From the NCBI GenBank assembly GCA_035487355.1, contig DATHMF010000047.1:1-63262 (forward strand): a stretch of DNA of 63,262 nucleotides, in the 5' to 3' direction. The translations under genes were made by a program, and so were the position numbers. The notes beneath the pieces are model-generated. The model did no database searches and was not told the DNA's origin. It saw only the letters and a program-made list of their open reading frames with translations. Position 1 is the first letter of the stretch, and each line of letters starts with the position of its first letter. This stretch comes from Terriglobales bacterium. GTDB lineage: Bacteria; Acidobacteriota; Terriglobia; Terriglobales; Acidobacteriaceae. This document shows, in pieces, positions 18,587 through 28,200 of the stretch.

Positions 18587-19825
18587 ATGGATCTGAAAGC
18601 CAACCAGCAGCGAGTAATGAAGGAATTGGAACGGCTCGCGGAGTTTTCCGATGCTCCAGCGCCGGCGGTCACACGTGTGGTCTTTTCCCAAGCGGATCTG
18701 GAAGCACGGCGATTTGTGAAAGCCGAGTGCACCGCTGCCGGACTGGCGGTGCGGGAAGACGCGGTTGGGAACACGTTCGCGCGCTGGGCCGGCGCCGAGC
18801 CGGAGTTGCCGGCGGTCGGAACCGGATCGCACATTGATGCGATTCCGCACTCGGGGCGCTACGACGGAACTGTCGGCGTGTTGGGAGGGCTTGAAGCGGT
18901 CCGCGTGCTGCAGGAAACGGGGTTCCGTCCGCGGCGATCCATCGAGCTGGTGATGTTCACGTCGGAGGAACCAACGCGCTTCGGTATCGGATGTTTGGGG
19001 AGCCGGCTGCTGAGCGGAAGTCTCGACGCAAGCGCGGGCGAGCGCCTGAAAGATAGCGATGGACGGTCGCTCAACGAAGTACGGCAGGGCGCGGGCTTCG
19101 ACGGTTCTCTCGCCGACGTCCGGCTGCCGCGCGGCCACTATCATGCTTTCATGGAGTTGCACATTGAGCAGGGCCTGCTGCTCGAGCGGAAGCAAATCCC
19201 GATCGGCGTGGTAACCGCGATTGCCGCACCGGCCAGCCTGCGCATCACTATCGAAGGCGAAGGCGGACACGCGGGTGCAGTGTTGATGTCCGACCGCCGG
19301 GACGCGTTTCTCGGGGCGTGCGAGATTGCCCTCGCCCTCGAAGCGGCGGCAAAAGCTACGGGAGCAATTGATACGGTAGCGACCACCGGGGTCTGCCAGG
19401 TTTTTCCCGGAGCCGTGAACAGTATTCCGAGCCGGGTGCAGTTGGCGGTGGATGTGCGGGATATCAACGAGGCGCGGCGAGACCATGTTCTTGGCTCACT
19501 GGCGCGAGCCTGCGAGAGGGTGGCGGCGGTGCGGGGATTGAAAATGGAGCGCGAGGTTTTGAACGCGGATGCTCCCGCGGTGTGCGATGCCATGGCGGTG
19601 GAAGCGCTGACTGCGGCGTGCGCAGAACAGGGGGCTGGGTTCGACAAGATGGTGAGCCGCGCCTACCACGATTCGCTATTCGTTTCGCGGATTGCGCCAG
19701 CCGCGATGTTGTTTATCCCCTGCCGCGCGGGGGTGAGCCACCGGCCGGATGAGTATGCGTCGCCCGAGGCGATTGCGCGCGGTGTTGGCGTGCTGGCTGC
19801 GGCCCTTCGACGGCTGGCAGGTTGA
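18587..19825 (+). CDS. ureidoglycolate amidohydrolase-like M20 enzyme
   Basis: The 412-residue M20 enzyme is the second paralogue in the operon. Its metal-site stretch GSHIDAIPHSGRYDGTVG and the following FTSEEPTRFGIGCLGSRLL resemble, as I recall the family, plant ureidoglycolate amidohydrolase more than bacterial AllC. Other ligands are in ELHIEQGLLLE, AYHDSLF and SHRPDEYA. That role would finish purine breakdown (ureidoglycolate to glyoxylate, CO2 and ammonia). A TTG at 18572 could extend it by five residues; I prefer the ATG at 18587. Allantoate or N-carbamoyl-amino-acid hydrolase are alternatives. Confidence 0.75.
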   Translation: MDLKANQQRVMKELERLAEFSDAPAPAVTRVVFSQADLEARRFVKAECTAAGLAVREDAVGNTFARWAGAEPELPAVGTGSHIDAIPHSGRYDGTVGVLGGLEAVRVLQETGFRPRRSIELVMFTSEEPTRFGIGCLGSRLLSGSLDASAGERLKDSDGRSLNEVRQGAGFDGSLADVRLPRGHYHAFMELHIEQGLLLERKQIPIGVVTAIAAPASLRITIEGEGGHAGAVLMSDRRDAFLGACEIALALEAAAKATGAIDTVATTGVCQVFPGAVNSIPSRVQLAVDVRDINEARRDHVLGSLARACERVAAVRGLKMEREVLNADAPAVCDAMAVEALTAACAEQGAGFDKMVSRAYHDSLFVSRIAPAAMLFIPCRAGVSHRPDEYASPEAIARGVGVLAAALRRLAG

Positions 19826-19857
19826 GGCGTTCTCGCCCAGATCGGTACCGCCGCAAT

Positions 19858-20229
19858 TCACGGTTTCGAGCCTGAATCAGGAAGCGGGAGGCCGTACAGC
19901 TTCAGGAAAGACAATTTGTCCCAGTAACCTCGCTGAAACAGGATTTTGTCGTCCACGATGTGAAAGAAACCGCAGCCGCGCAGCCCTTTTGGGTCGCGCC
20001 ACTCCAGGATTGCCCATTCTCCATCCTGAAAGATGTTTTCCACGATGCAGACCATGTTGGCTTTGGCGAAGCCTGCCTTGAACATCTCGTGAATGGCCTC
20101 GCGTCCTTCCACCGGCGATTCCGCCACCTGATGATTGATCGCACCTTCAGAATAAAATCCGGTGAGTGCGTCAACATCCGCCCGGTTGAATGCCTCCACC
20201 CATGCTTTGACAACGTCTTTCGGCTGCAT
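19858..20229 (-). CDS. SnoaL/NTF2-like protein
   Basis: The 123-residue protein has the NTF2-like fold pattern of the SnoaL family: an N-terminal helix (VVKAWVEAFNRADVDALTGFY), a loop with INHQVAESPVEGREAI, and the beta strands AILEWRDPKGLRG and FFHIVDDKILFQRGYWD. Such proteins are small cyclases, hydrolases or binding proteins, and the substrate cannot be read here. It is convergent with the purine operon and divergent from the Oar-like receptor gene. No signal peptide. Confidence 0.75.
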   Translation of the reverse strand: MQPKDVVKAWVEAFNRADVDALTGFYSEGAINHQVAESPVEGREAIHEMFKAGFAKANMVCIVENIFQDGEWAILEWRDPKGLRGCGFFHIVDDKILFQRGYWDKLSFLKLYGLPLPDSGSKP

Positions 20230-20391
20230 GAAGAGACACTAGCCCACCTGTCTCTGGGTTGGCAACCATCTCGCCACCGCTGATAGAAAATCCAAATCCA
20301 GAACATTCGGCGAATCAGTAAATATGGGGATATGAATTGCCTGTGAAGTGGAATAAAATTGCCATCACTTTTTTTCGAGGGAGGTAAGGCC

Positions 20392-23300
20392 ATGGTGTTC
20401 AGATACTTTGTTGCGTGTCTTCTAATCGCCTTTGCTCTAACCGGCGTTGTGTCTGCTCAAACTCAAATCACCACCGGGGTGATCCAGGGAACCGTGTTGG
20501 ATCAGTCTGGCGCGCTTGTAGTTGGTGCAGATGTGGTGGCCAATAACCTGGCCACAAAGTCCGATACCACCCAGCAGACGGATGCAAGCGGCCGCTTTGT
20601 CTTCCTCGCATTGGCCCCCGGGCACTATTCTGTGACCGCTTCCAAGCCCGGTTTCTCCAAGGTCATTCAAAAAGACGTGGAACTGACCGTCGGCCAGGCC
20701 ATCTCGCTCAAATTCACGCTTAAAGTTTCTGCCACCGGTGAGACCGTGGAGGTGACCGACACCCCAACCATCGAGGTCACCAAGGTGGAATCGAGCACCA
20801 CGCTCAATGACACTACCGTCAGTCAGACACCCATTCTGGGAAGAAAATTTGAGGACCTGCTGACGCTGACTCCAGGAGTGAGTGTAGTGCAGGGACCGGA
20901 CGGCGACGAGATAAGTTTTGCCGGCCAGCGCGGTATTTTCAACAACGTGAGCCTGGATGGTGGTGACTACAACAACGGCTTCTTTGGCGAACAGGTGGGC
21001 GGGCAGCGCGCCGCCATTGACATCACCCTGGACGCGGTCCAGGAATTTCAGGTAGTGGCCAGCGGCGCCAGCGCCGAATTCGGGCGCACCGCCGGTGGCG
21101 TGGTGAACGTGATTACCAAATCGGGCACTGACGATCTGCATGGCAGTATTTTCTACTTCCAGCGCCTGCAGGCCCTCACCGCCAACACATCCGATGGCAA
21201 ACCGCTCAAGGACTTTCGTCGCGAGCAATTCGGCGCGACCATAGGCGGCCCCATTGTGAAGACCAAGATGTTTTTCTTCGGGGCTGCCGAACAGATACTG
21301 GAAAACCTCACGCGTCCCAACCTGAGTGCTGCCGTCGGGCCCACGGCCTGTCCGGTGGCGGCGCCGACCATCACCGCCAACGCGGCCCTGATCAGCACGA
21401 ATACCGAGTGCCAGCGGCTGGCCCTGCTCAACTTCTTCCAGAGCAGCCGCAGCCAGGCCGAGGGGCTGCCCATTAAACATCCGGTTCGCAATACCGCAGT
21501 GCTCGCCAAATACGATTGGACGGTGAATGCCGCCAACAAGCTGAGCGTGTCCTATAACTTTGATCGGTCAAAAAATAGGAACCAGACTTTTGATGTCCCT
21601 ACTTATGGAGATTCCGCCAACGGCATCGAGGGTCCTTCCAAGATCAATTCCGTCAATTTCAATATCTTCACCACGGTGTCGGCAAAGCAGGTCAACGAAG
21701 GCCATTTCGGTTTTTCTCGGGAAGACCGGCCGCGCTCCGGGGTGGCCTCCAACGTGCCCGCTGATACTGCCATGGGGTTTGCCACAACCTTCCGGTTTGG
21801 AGACCCTTTTTTTCTCGAGCCCAAGGTGGATGAAGTGTTCAAGCGTTTTCAGATGCGCGACAATTTCTCCATCCTTGCGGGCAAGCACACCATTAAGTTC
21901 GGGGGCGAATGGCTGCACAGCAACAATGCCCAGGTATTCCGCGGATTCTTCACTGGCCGCTATATCTTCGATTCGGTGGTGGGCTTTCTGCATTACGCTT
22001 CACCGGCAAGCACAGGTCCGGGCTTTGGCCCGGCCGCGGCTGAGTGTCCTGACGGAACGTTCGTCACCGGGGTGGGAGGTGCATGCACGTCCAGCCCGCT
22101 GCTCCTGTATCTCCAGCATGCAGGCACCAACGGAACGACCACCGATGCCGCCGGCGCTTCCGACATCGACAATGAAAACTACGCTGTCTTTCTTCAGGAT
22201 AAGTGGCAGATCCTGCCCAACCTGACCCTGGATTACGGCTTGCGCTGGGAGGCGCAGATCTTCCCCGATCCGGTCATCGCTCCGGGGAAGACGGCATACG
22301 GTGTGAACTTGAGCGATCCCAGATTTCCATCTACGGGAAAGATTCCCAACGCTACCAAAATGTTTCAGCCCCGGTTGGGTCTGGCCTGGGACATCCTCAA
22401 CAACGGCAAGTCTGTGATCCGCGCCAACTGGGGAATCTACAACGCGCAGCAGAACATGCTCACGCAGGTCGGCGCCATAACCACCAATGGAGTGCAGCAG
22501 CAAACTTTGTTCTCGGGCGATGTGCCGGGCGGCTTCGTCGGTGCCACCGGCTTCGATACGCCGGGCCCCACCTGGCCCAATCCTATTACTCCTGCCGCAC
22601 TGCCACCGGGAACGTTTCCATTCCAGCCGGGGGTCACGGTGTTTGACAGGCACTACAAGAATCCGCGCATCTACACTGCCAATTTCGGCTTCTCCCAGGA
22701 ACTAGCTCCCAACTGGGAGGGATATCTTGATCTGACCTGGTCCAAAGGCGTGTATCTCACCCGGTTTGTGGATCCCAATACCGGTTCCACGGTGACGACG
22801 CCGCTCAACGGTGACACGGTGACTTACAGCGGCGCCGCGCCGTTCCCCAACCTGGGATCGATCACCGACACGCAGAGCACGGCCCATTCGCTCTATCGCG
22901 GCATGACGGTGGGAGTGCGCAAGCGCTTCAGCCGTAACTTCCAGATGGAAGCCAACTACGTGCTCTCGGAAGACCTGGATGACGACTCCAATGAACGTGA
23001 TCCGTTCACCTTCCGCTATTTCAACCGCTTCAACTTCCGCAAAGATTATTCGTTCTCTGACCGCGACAGCCGTCACAAATTTAATCTTTACACTTTTGTC
23101 AAGCTACCGGCGGGCGTCAACTTCAGCGGAAGAATCCAGGCGCACACGGCACAACCGATTACCGACAATCCTTTAGGCACAGGCACCGGGCCGGCGTGCA
23201 GTTCCAACAACTCCATCACCCGGGTGGTCAACGGCATTGATTGCGGCCGTAACCACCTGCGCAAAGACAATGGCTTCTTCACCTTTGACTGGCGGGCAGA

Positions 23301-23484
23301 CCGGCCCTTCCACTTCGGAGAACGTTATGCCCTGATTCCCATGGTGGAGATGTTCAACAGCTTCAACAACAAGAACAACATCAATCCGCTGGTGACGCCG
23401 GGACTGTTCAATTTTGATGGTTTCCTTCGTCAGGGCGTGGGCGATCCGCTGCAAGCACAACTGGCGCTGAAATTTACCTTCTGA
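20392..23484 (+). CDS. Oar-like TonB-dependent receptor with carboxypeptidase-regulatory domain
   Basis: The 1030-residue outer membrane protein begins with a signal peptide (MVFRYFVACLLIAFALTG..SAQ). A carboxypeptidase-regulatory-like beta-sandwich follows at about residues 28-110 (GVIQGTVLDQSGALVVGADV ... PGHYSVTASKPGF). Next come a plug domain (LLTLTPGVSVVQGP; SLDGGDYNN; ASAEFGRTAGGVVNVITKSG) and a beta-barrel ending in LALKFTF, with the terminal aromatic of outer membrane proteins. This Oar-like architecture is expanded in Acidobacteriota. The ATG at 20392 follows GGGAGGTAAGG. Its place downstream of the purine operon suggests, without proof, uptake of a nucleobase- or ureide-related substrate; carbohydrate or peptide uptake is equally possible. 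Confidence 0.88.
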   Translation: MVFRYFVACLLIAFALTGVVSAQTQITTGVIQGTVLDQSGALVVGADVVANNLATKSDTTQQTDASGRFVFLALAPGHYSVTASKPGFSKVIQKDVELTVGQAISLKFTLKVSATGETVEVTDTPTIEVTKVESSTTLNDTTVSQTPILGRKFEDLLTLTPGVSVVQGPDGDEISFAGQRGIFNNVSLDGGDYNNGFFGEQVGGQRAAIDITLDAVQEFQVVASGASAEFGRTAGGVVNVITKSGTDDLHGSIFYFQRLQALTANTSDGKPLKDFRREQFGATIGGPIVKTKMFFFGAAEQILENLTRPNLSAAVGPTACPVAAPTITANAALISTNTECQRLALLNFFQSSRSQAEGLPIKHPVRNTAVLAKYDWTVNAANKLSVSYNFDRSKNRNQTFDVPTYGDSANGIEGPSKINSVNFNIFTTVSAKQVNEGHFGFSREDRPRSGVASNVPADTAMGFATTFRFGDPFFLEPKVDEVFKRFQMRDNFSILAGKHTIKFGGEWLHSNNAQVFRGFFTGRYIFDSVVGFLHYASPASTGPGFGPAAAECPDGTFVTGVGGACTSSPLLLYLQHAGTNGTTTDAAGASDIDNENYAVFLQDKWQILPNLTLDYGLRWEAQIFPDPVIAPGKTAYGVNLSDPRFPSTGKIPNATKMFQPRLGLAWDILNNGKSVIRANWGIYNAQQNMLTQVGAITTNGVQQQTLFSGDVPGGFVGATGFDTPGPTWPNPITPAALPPGTFPFQPGVTVFDRHYKNPRIYTANFGFSQELAPNWEGYLDLTWSKGVYLTRFVDPNTGSTVTTPLNGDTVTYSGAAPFPNLGSITDTQSTAHSLYRGMTVGVRKRFSRNFQMEANYVLSEDLDDDSNERDPFTFRYFNRFNFRKDYSFSDRDSRHKFNLYTFVKLPAGVNFSGRIQAHTAQPITDNPLGTGTGPACSSNNSITRVVNGIDCGRNHLRKDNGFFTFDWRADRPFHFGERYALIPMVEMFNSFNNKNNINPLVTPGLFNFDGFLRQGVGDPLQAQLALKFTF

Positions 23485-23500
23485 GTTGAGGATTTTCATC

Positions 23501-23527
23501 CTGAGGGCCGGCTTTTCCGGCCCTCAG
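23501..23527 (+). terminator. Rho-independent-type terminator of the receptor gene
   Basis: A perfect 11-base-pair GC-rich stem (23501-23511 with 23517-23527) around a CTTTT loop lies 17 bases after the receptor stop codon and is followed by GATTTT. Confidence 0.75.
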
Positions 23528-23740
23528 CCTGATTTTCCCGGTTAGAGTAGTGCCCCCACCCCCATTACTCAGTAGTGGACGCTGCTCTAAATCCTTAGTA
23601 ATCAATTTCTTACGCGTGAGGACCAAGTAGTCTAAAAACGGCTCCAGGTTACAAAGCAGCAATACAGTACTCAGAAAAAGCAACCGCAAAAACCTCGCCG
23701 CAGATCAACGCAGATTTTTGGAAGATTGTAGGCGCCCCCC

Positions 23741-23870
23741 ACCCCACTTGCTAGCAGGCCGTTGAAGGGCCCCAAATCGACGTCTGACCCGTCATTACTT
23801 GCGAAAATCAATCCGGAGCAGGGGACTTGCTGCTTTAGACCCAGTCCTCAGTCCTTAGTCCTCAGAATCT
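23741..23870 (+). repeat. imperfect direct repeat, copy 1
   Basis: The unit shares with 23938-24054 the blocks CACTTGCT.GC, CGTCTG.CCC, GTCATTACT.GCGAAAAT, CAATCCG.GGCAGGGGACT (approximate, one or two mismatches) and CAGTCCTCAG..TC. The two copies are about 200 bases apart and diverged; origin unknown. Confidence 0.65.
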
Positions 23871-23937
23871 GATTGGAATTTCTCCCGATCTAATCTGTCA
23901 GCCATGTGCCCGGTCTTTGCCCGTTTTTACCGCTTCC

Positions 23938-24054
23938 GCACCCTACACTTGCTGGCTAGTGATTTGAGCCTCTCAGATCGCGTCTGCCCCTCGTCATTAC
24001 TGGCGAAAATCAATCCGTGGCAGGGGACTAGCTGACGTAGCAGTCCTCAGAATC
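23938..24054 (+). repeat. imperfect direct repeat, copy 2
   Basis: Second copy of the unit at 23741-23870, slightly shorter because the CAGTCCTCAG...TTAGTCCTCAG stretch is contracted. The best conserved core is GTCATTACTGGCGAAAATCA. Confidence 0.65.
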
Positions 24055-24172
24055 CCGAGTCGCACCAAATTTTCAAAGAGCTAAAGGGCCTGAACCCCGG
24101 CATTCTTTGAATGCCTTAACGTAAACACACGTCTGGCACAATGATGGCATACAGTCCCTCAGGAATGAGCTT

Positions 24173-24198
24173 TTTGATATCAGAGTGATACCGTTTTC
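24173..24198 (-). repeat. dispersed 26-base repeat, copy 2
   Basis: The reverse complement matches 2059-2084 at 25 of 26 bases. On this strand the surrounding frame reads IENGITLISKSSFLRDC, similar to the peptide readable at copy 1. Confidence 0.5.
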
Positions 24199-24441
24199 AA
24201 TTGAGACCGGGGGCCTGACACTGCAAGGGCAGCGCGTACCGACATCCCCATCATAAGGTACGGTTCCGCTACCGAGCACCTCTTTCCCGAAACAGAACTT
24301 GTGCCGAAATAGGAATATCGCTTAGAGGGACGTTTTTGCTGTTACTCCGCGCCCGCCGCAGATTCGGCTCCAAGAGCGTAGCCCATCCTAATAGCTGAAC
24401 GGTTGCCCACCAGATTGGCGTACTAAAAGAGGGATGCCAAG

Positions 24442-25233
24442 ATGAGACTTCAGGGCTTTTTCGCTCTGCCACAAAGGCAGAAGTGGATAAGAAATATTTT
24501 CAGCACTGAAATGCAAGTAGGTTACAATGACCAGCCAATTCAACAAATGGATCTCCGCAAGCTGCCTGCGCAAGAACTTTTGCAGCTTTGTCTCCAATCA
24601 GGAGACCAGGCTACGTGGCTGGAGTTTGTGCGCCGCTTCCAGCCGCTCATAACATGCGTAATCATCAAAAGCATTCGCCGCTGGAGCAACCCCGCGCCGG
24701 CCCTTGTGGATGACCTTGTCCAAGACACTTATCTTAAGCTGTGCGCCAACAACTTTCGGGCTTTGCGCGAATTTGACTGTCAGCATGAACACGCGTTGTT
24801 TGGGTTTTTGAAAGTTGTAGCTTCCAACGTCGTACAAGATCACTTCCGCAGTTCCTACAGCCAAAAGCGCGGCAGTGGCAAAGAAGAGGAAGAACTTGAC
24901 CAGATTCAAATCGTCGCACCTTCCAGCAGCAGCTTCTCTGAAAGCGCGGACAGGAATATTCTCATCGGGGAAATCAAGCAATGCCTGGAGACACACGCAG
25001 CCGAACCAAACTTTACGCGCGATTACGCGATCTTCTGGCTTTACTACCAGCAGGGACTCACGGCCAAAGCCATTTCCAAACTTCCCACGATCGGCTTGAG
25101 CGTAAAGGGTGTAGAGAGCACGCTACTACGCCTGACCCGGCTGGTGAAGGAAAAGATGAATGACAGACCGGGGCGAACAACAGCTTCCGGCCGAACACCG
25201 GCTGCAAGCCGATCCGGGATTTCCGGCGCTTGA
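24442..25233 (+). CDS. ECF-type RNA polymerase sigma factor
   Basis: The product (up to 263 residues) has the two conserved parts of ECF sigma factors. Region 2 is LEFVRRFQPLITCVIIKSIR ... LVDDLVQDTYLKLC, with the core-binding and -10 recognition helices. Region 4 is the helix-turn-helix part DYAIFWLYYQQGLTAKAISK ... SVKGVESTLLRLTRLV. The first ATG is at 24442; a start at 24511 (MQVGYNDQ) is also possible because residues before it look unrelated. The next gene encodes a membrane-anchored protein with zinc-finger motifs of the anti-sigma type, so the pair probably forms a signalling unit. The target promoters are unknown; the downstream genes 28924-32402 are the natural candidates. Confidence 0.85.
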   Translation: MRLQGFFALPQRQKWIRNIFSTEMQVGYNDQPIQQMDLRKLPAQELLQLCLQSGDQATWLEFVRRFQPLITCVIIKSIRRWSNPAPALVDDLVQDTYLKLCANNFRALREFDCQHEHALFGFLKVVASNVVQDHFRSSYSQKRGSGKEEEELDQIQIVAPSSSSFSESADRNILIGEIKQCLETHAAEPNFTRDYAIFWLYYQQGLTAKAISKLPTIGLSVKGVESTLLRLTRLVKEKMNDRPGRTTASGRTPAASRSGISGA

Positions 25234-25286
25234 GGGTCCGGCGCCTGAAGGTATGACCGGCTGGCTTACGTTTATAGAAAGGAGTA

Positions 25287-28200
25287 GTGGGCGAGGTGGA
25301 GCAGCAATCGTTACACTTGAGCGATGCTCAAATCGAGCAGTACGGCAACACGTCTAGCGCTACAGGAGCGGAAGCCGGCCAGCAGATTGAGACCCACCTT
25401 GCTGACTGTCCAGCTTGCTGCCATCGCCTGCTGGTGTCGCAACGCGTCCGCTTCGCTCTCATGGGGGATTCTCCCGTGAATACCGCATCGTTCCCAGATC
25501 GCCGTGGCCCGCATTGCCCGAGCGAAGATGATCTGCGCAATCTAGCTGCCGGCCTTTACCCACCTGATCAAGCCACCAAACTCACCGAGCACGCCGCTCA
25601 ATGCGACCACTGCGGAGCTTTGCTCCGGATGTATTCGGAAGATTTTTCTGAAGAACTGGGCAAAGAAGATGAAGCAGTGCTGGGAGAGCTGAAGAGTTCG
25701 TCAGCAGGATGGCAAAAGAAGCTGGTTTCACAAATATTTACCAGCTCAGGAACGGCCCCAGAGAAATCTGCAAAGAGGTCTTCCTTTTGGCGGTGGGTAC
25801 TTGTTCCCACGGCTGCCACGGTTTGCGCGGCGGTCGCCTTTGCGGTCTGGTACTCGCAACGGGAAACACCGGAAAAAGTAGAGAAGCTGCTTGCCCAGGC
25901 GTATACGGAGCAGCGCACGATAGAGATGCGCTTCCCGGGCGCAGCTTGGGCTCCGGTGCGCGTGATCCGAGGCGAAGAAGATTCCAGATTTTCAAAGCCG
26001 GCTCCACTGTTAGACGCCGAGGGGATTATTCGGCACAAGCAAGCCGCAGATCCAAATGATGCCGAATGGTTAAGGGCCAAGGCTGAAGCAGATATACTCG
26101 ACCGCAACCCGGAGCCGGCAATTGCCGGTCTCAACCAAGCTCTCGCATCTCGTCCTGCATCAGTGCCGCTGATGCTCGATTTGTCAATCGCTTACGTTCA
26201 GCAGGCACAGAGTTCTCATGATCGGCAGAATTACGCCAAAGCAATCGAGCTTCTTACCAAGATCACGCGAAATGATCCAGGAAATAGAGAAGCCATATTC
26301 AATCTCGCCTTGACTTACACTCGCTCGGAAATGTGGGACCAGGCGGCAGCGACCTGGGAAGCCTACCTGCGACTCGATCCTGAGGGGCCGTGGGCCCAGG
26401 AAGCAAAGCAGAACCTTGATTTGGCCAAGTCAAAGTTGAAAGCCAGCCTGCAAGGCCCTCCTGAAGCTTCAATGGACGCTGGCACGTTCCTTCGGCTGTC
26501 TGACGCAGAAGTGAATTTCAATTCGGAACGATATCAGGATATGGCGTTATTGCATTGGCTCGCGCCAGCTATGGCCGATCCCCACAATGAAGAGCATCGC
26601 GCAATCTCGCGGTTGGCAGGAGTCATGTCGCACAACCATTCTGATTTGTGGCTCCAAGATTTTCTCGGCTCCCCAACGACTCGTGATTCCTCTGGAGCAC
26701 GGGCCCTCAGTGCTGCTTTCACGGCAAATACCAAGGGACACTACGCCGAAGCCATCAAACAATCTCACCTAGCCGAAGAGCTCTTTCATAGCCAACACGA
26801 TTTCCCGGGTGAATTACGCGCTCGTTATGAATCCGTGTACGCCAGTCAGCGGTTCTTGCATGGAAAGGAGTGCCTTGTTCGCGCTGATCCGCTCGAAACG
26901 GCCGTGGCCGCGACTACCTATCATTGGTTGCAGTCGCAAGTCGCCTTGGAGCGAGCTATCTGTTTGAACTTTACCAGCAATCTATCGGCGGTCAGTTCAG
27001 AGTTATCCTCCAGTCTCAATACCGCAAAGAGATTTCATTTCCCTATTCTGGCTCTGCGAAATATCGGCATTTCTCAAGGCTTGGAGATTCAGCAAGGCAA
27101 ATACGATGCAGCTTGGGAAGCAGGACTTCAAGGCCTAGGTGACTACTGGACAGGTCCGCCCTCGGGTCAGAGGGTATATCAGTTCTATGTCGGCTTGGCA
27201 CTGAGCGCTGAACACAGGGAGCTTTGGTCTGCAGCGGAGGTTCTGCTACGCCACGCAATAAACATTCTGACAGAGGAAGATTCGATTCAGCGCGGGGCAG
27301 CGCTGCTCGAATTGGCAAAAATCCTAATTGCCGAAAAGCAAGACTCCACCGCAGAGGATGAACTGATTGAGGCGAACCGGTTATTCGATCGTGAGCCCGG
27401 GGAACCCACGGCACGTAGCTACCTCCTGGCCGGCAAGATCGGGCTGGCCGAGCTCCAGTTCAAGCGTGGCAGGCCGGCGGAAGCACTTTCCACGCTTGAA
27501 CCGGTACAAGAACTGTTGTCAGAAACAGATGGCTACTTTGTATCTCTCCGCTATTATCAGTTGTTCGGCAACATCAGCCTTCAGCTCAAGCAGCTTGATC
27601 GAGCGTCGGAAGCATATAAGTCAGCCGTTGTCATTGTCGAGAAATCGCTTGGTGGGATTAAGAATGACAGTGACCGGCTTCAATGGATGCAGGCTGCAGA
27701 CGACGCCTATCGCGGCCTAGTACGAGTACTGATCGAGGAGCGCAATCAAGCGGATTCTTTGAGACTCTGGGAGTGGCAGGAGAGCCGCCCATCTCAGGAA
27801 AGCACGGTTTCTGCAACCCATCTTGTGAAAGACGGCAGGATCAGTTGGCCAAGGATTTGGGCGAGTGCTGCAGGAGTTTCCTGGCATGAAGGCAACGCTG
27901 TTCGCATTATTTATGCCGTTTTCAATGACGGGATACAGATCTGGACGATCAGCAGCGACAAGCTCACAACGGCCTGGGTGCCAACAACAAGAGTGCAGTT
28001 GGAGAAGATGATCCAACAGTTCTCGCAAGGCTGCGCGCGGCCCGATTCTCCTCTGGCCGAGGTGCAGCAACAGGGGCAAGACTTGTTCAGCTTGCTCCTG
28101 CAACCTGTGATCGATGAGCTGCCTGCGGGTTCGGTGGTTGCCGTTGAACTGGATCGTTCTTTGGCAGGGCTTCCAGTGGAGGCGTTGCGCAGTCCGGCGG

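Larger units (their letters stand above)
23485..24441. other. long intergenic region with imperfect repeats
   Basis: About 950 bases without a supported gene lie between the receptor and the sigma-factor gene. It contains the terminator, two imperfect direct repeats (23741-23870 and 23938-24054), an A+T-richer segment, and the second copy of a 26-base dispersed repeat (24173-24198). A reverse-strand frame at 24073-24279 (68 codons) covers that repeat, but I see no ribosome site or family resemblance, so I do not call it a gene. Confidence 0.5.

Noticed and set aside
17776..18834. 352-codon reverse frame across the ureidoglycine aminohydrolase region
   Set aside because: It has no recognisable domain and is antisense to the bicupin and M20 genes.
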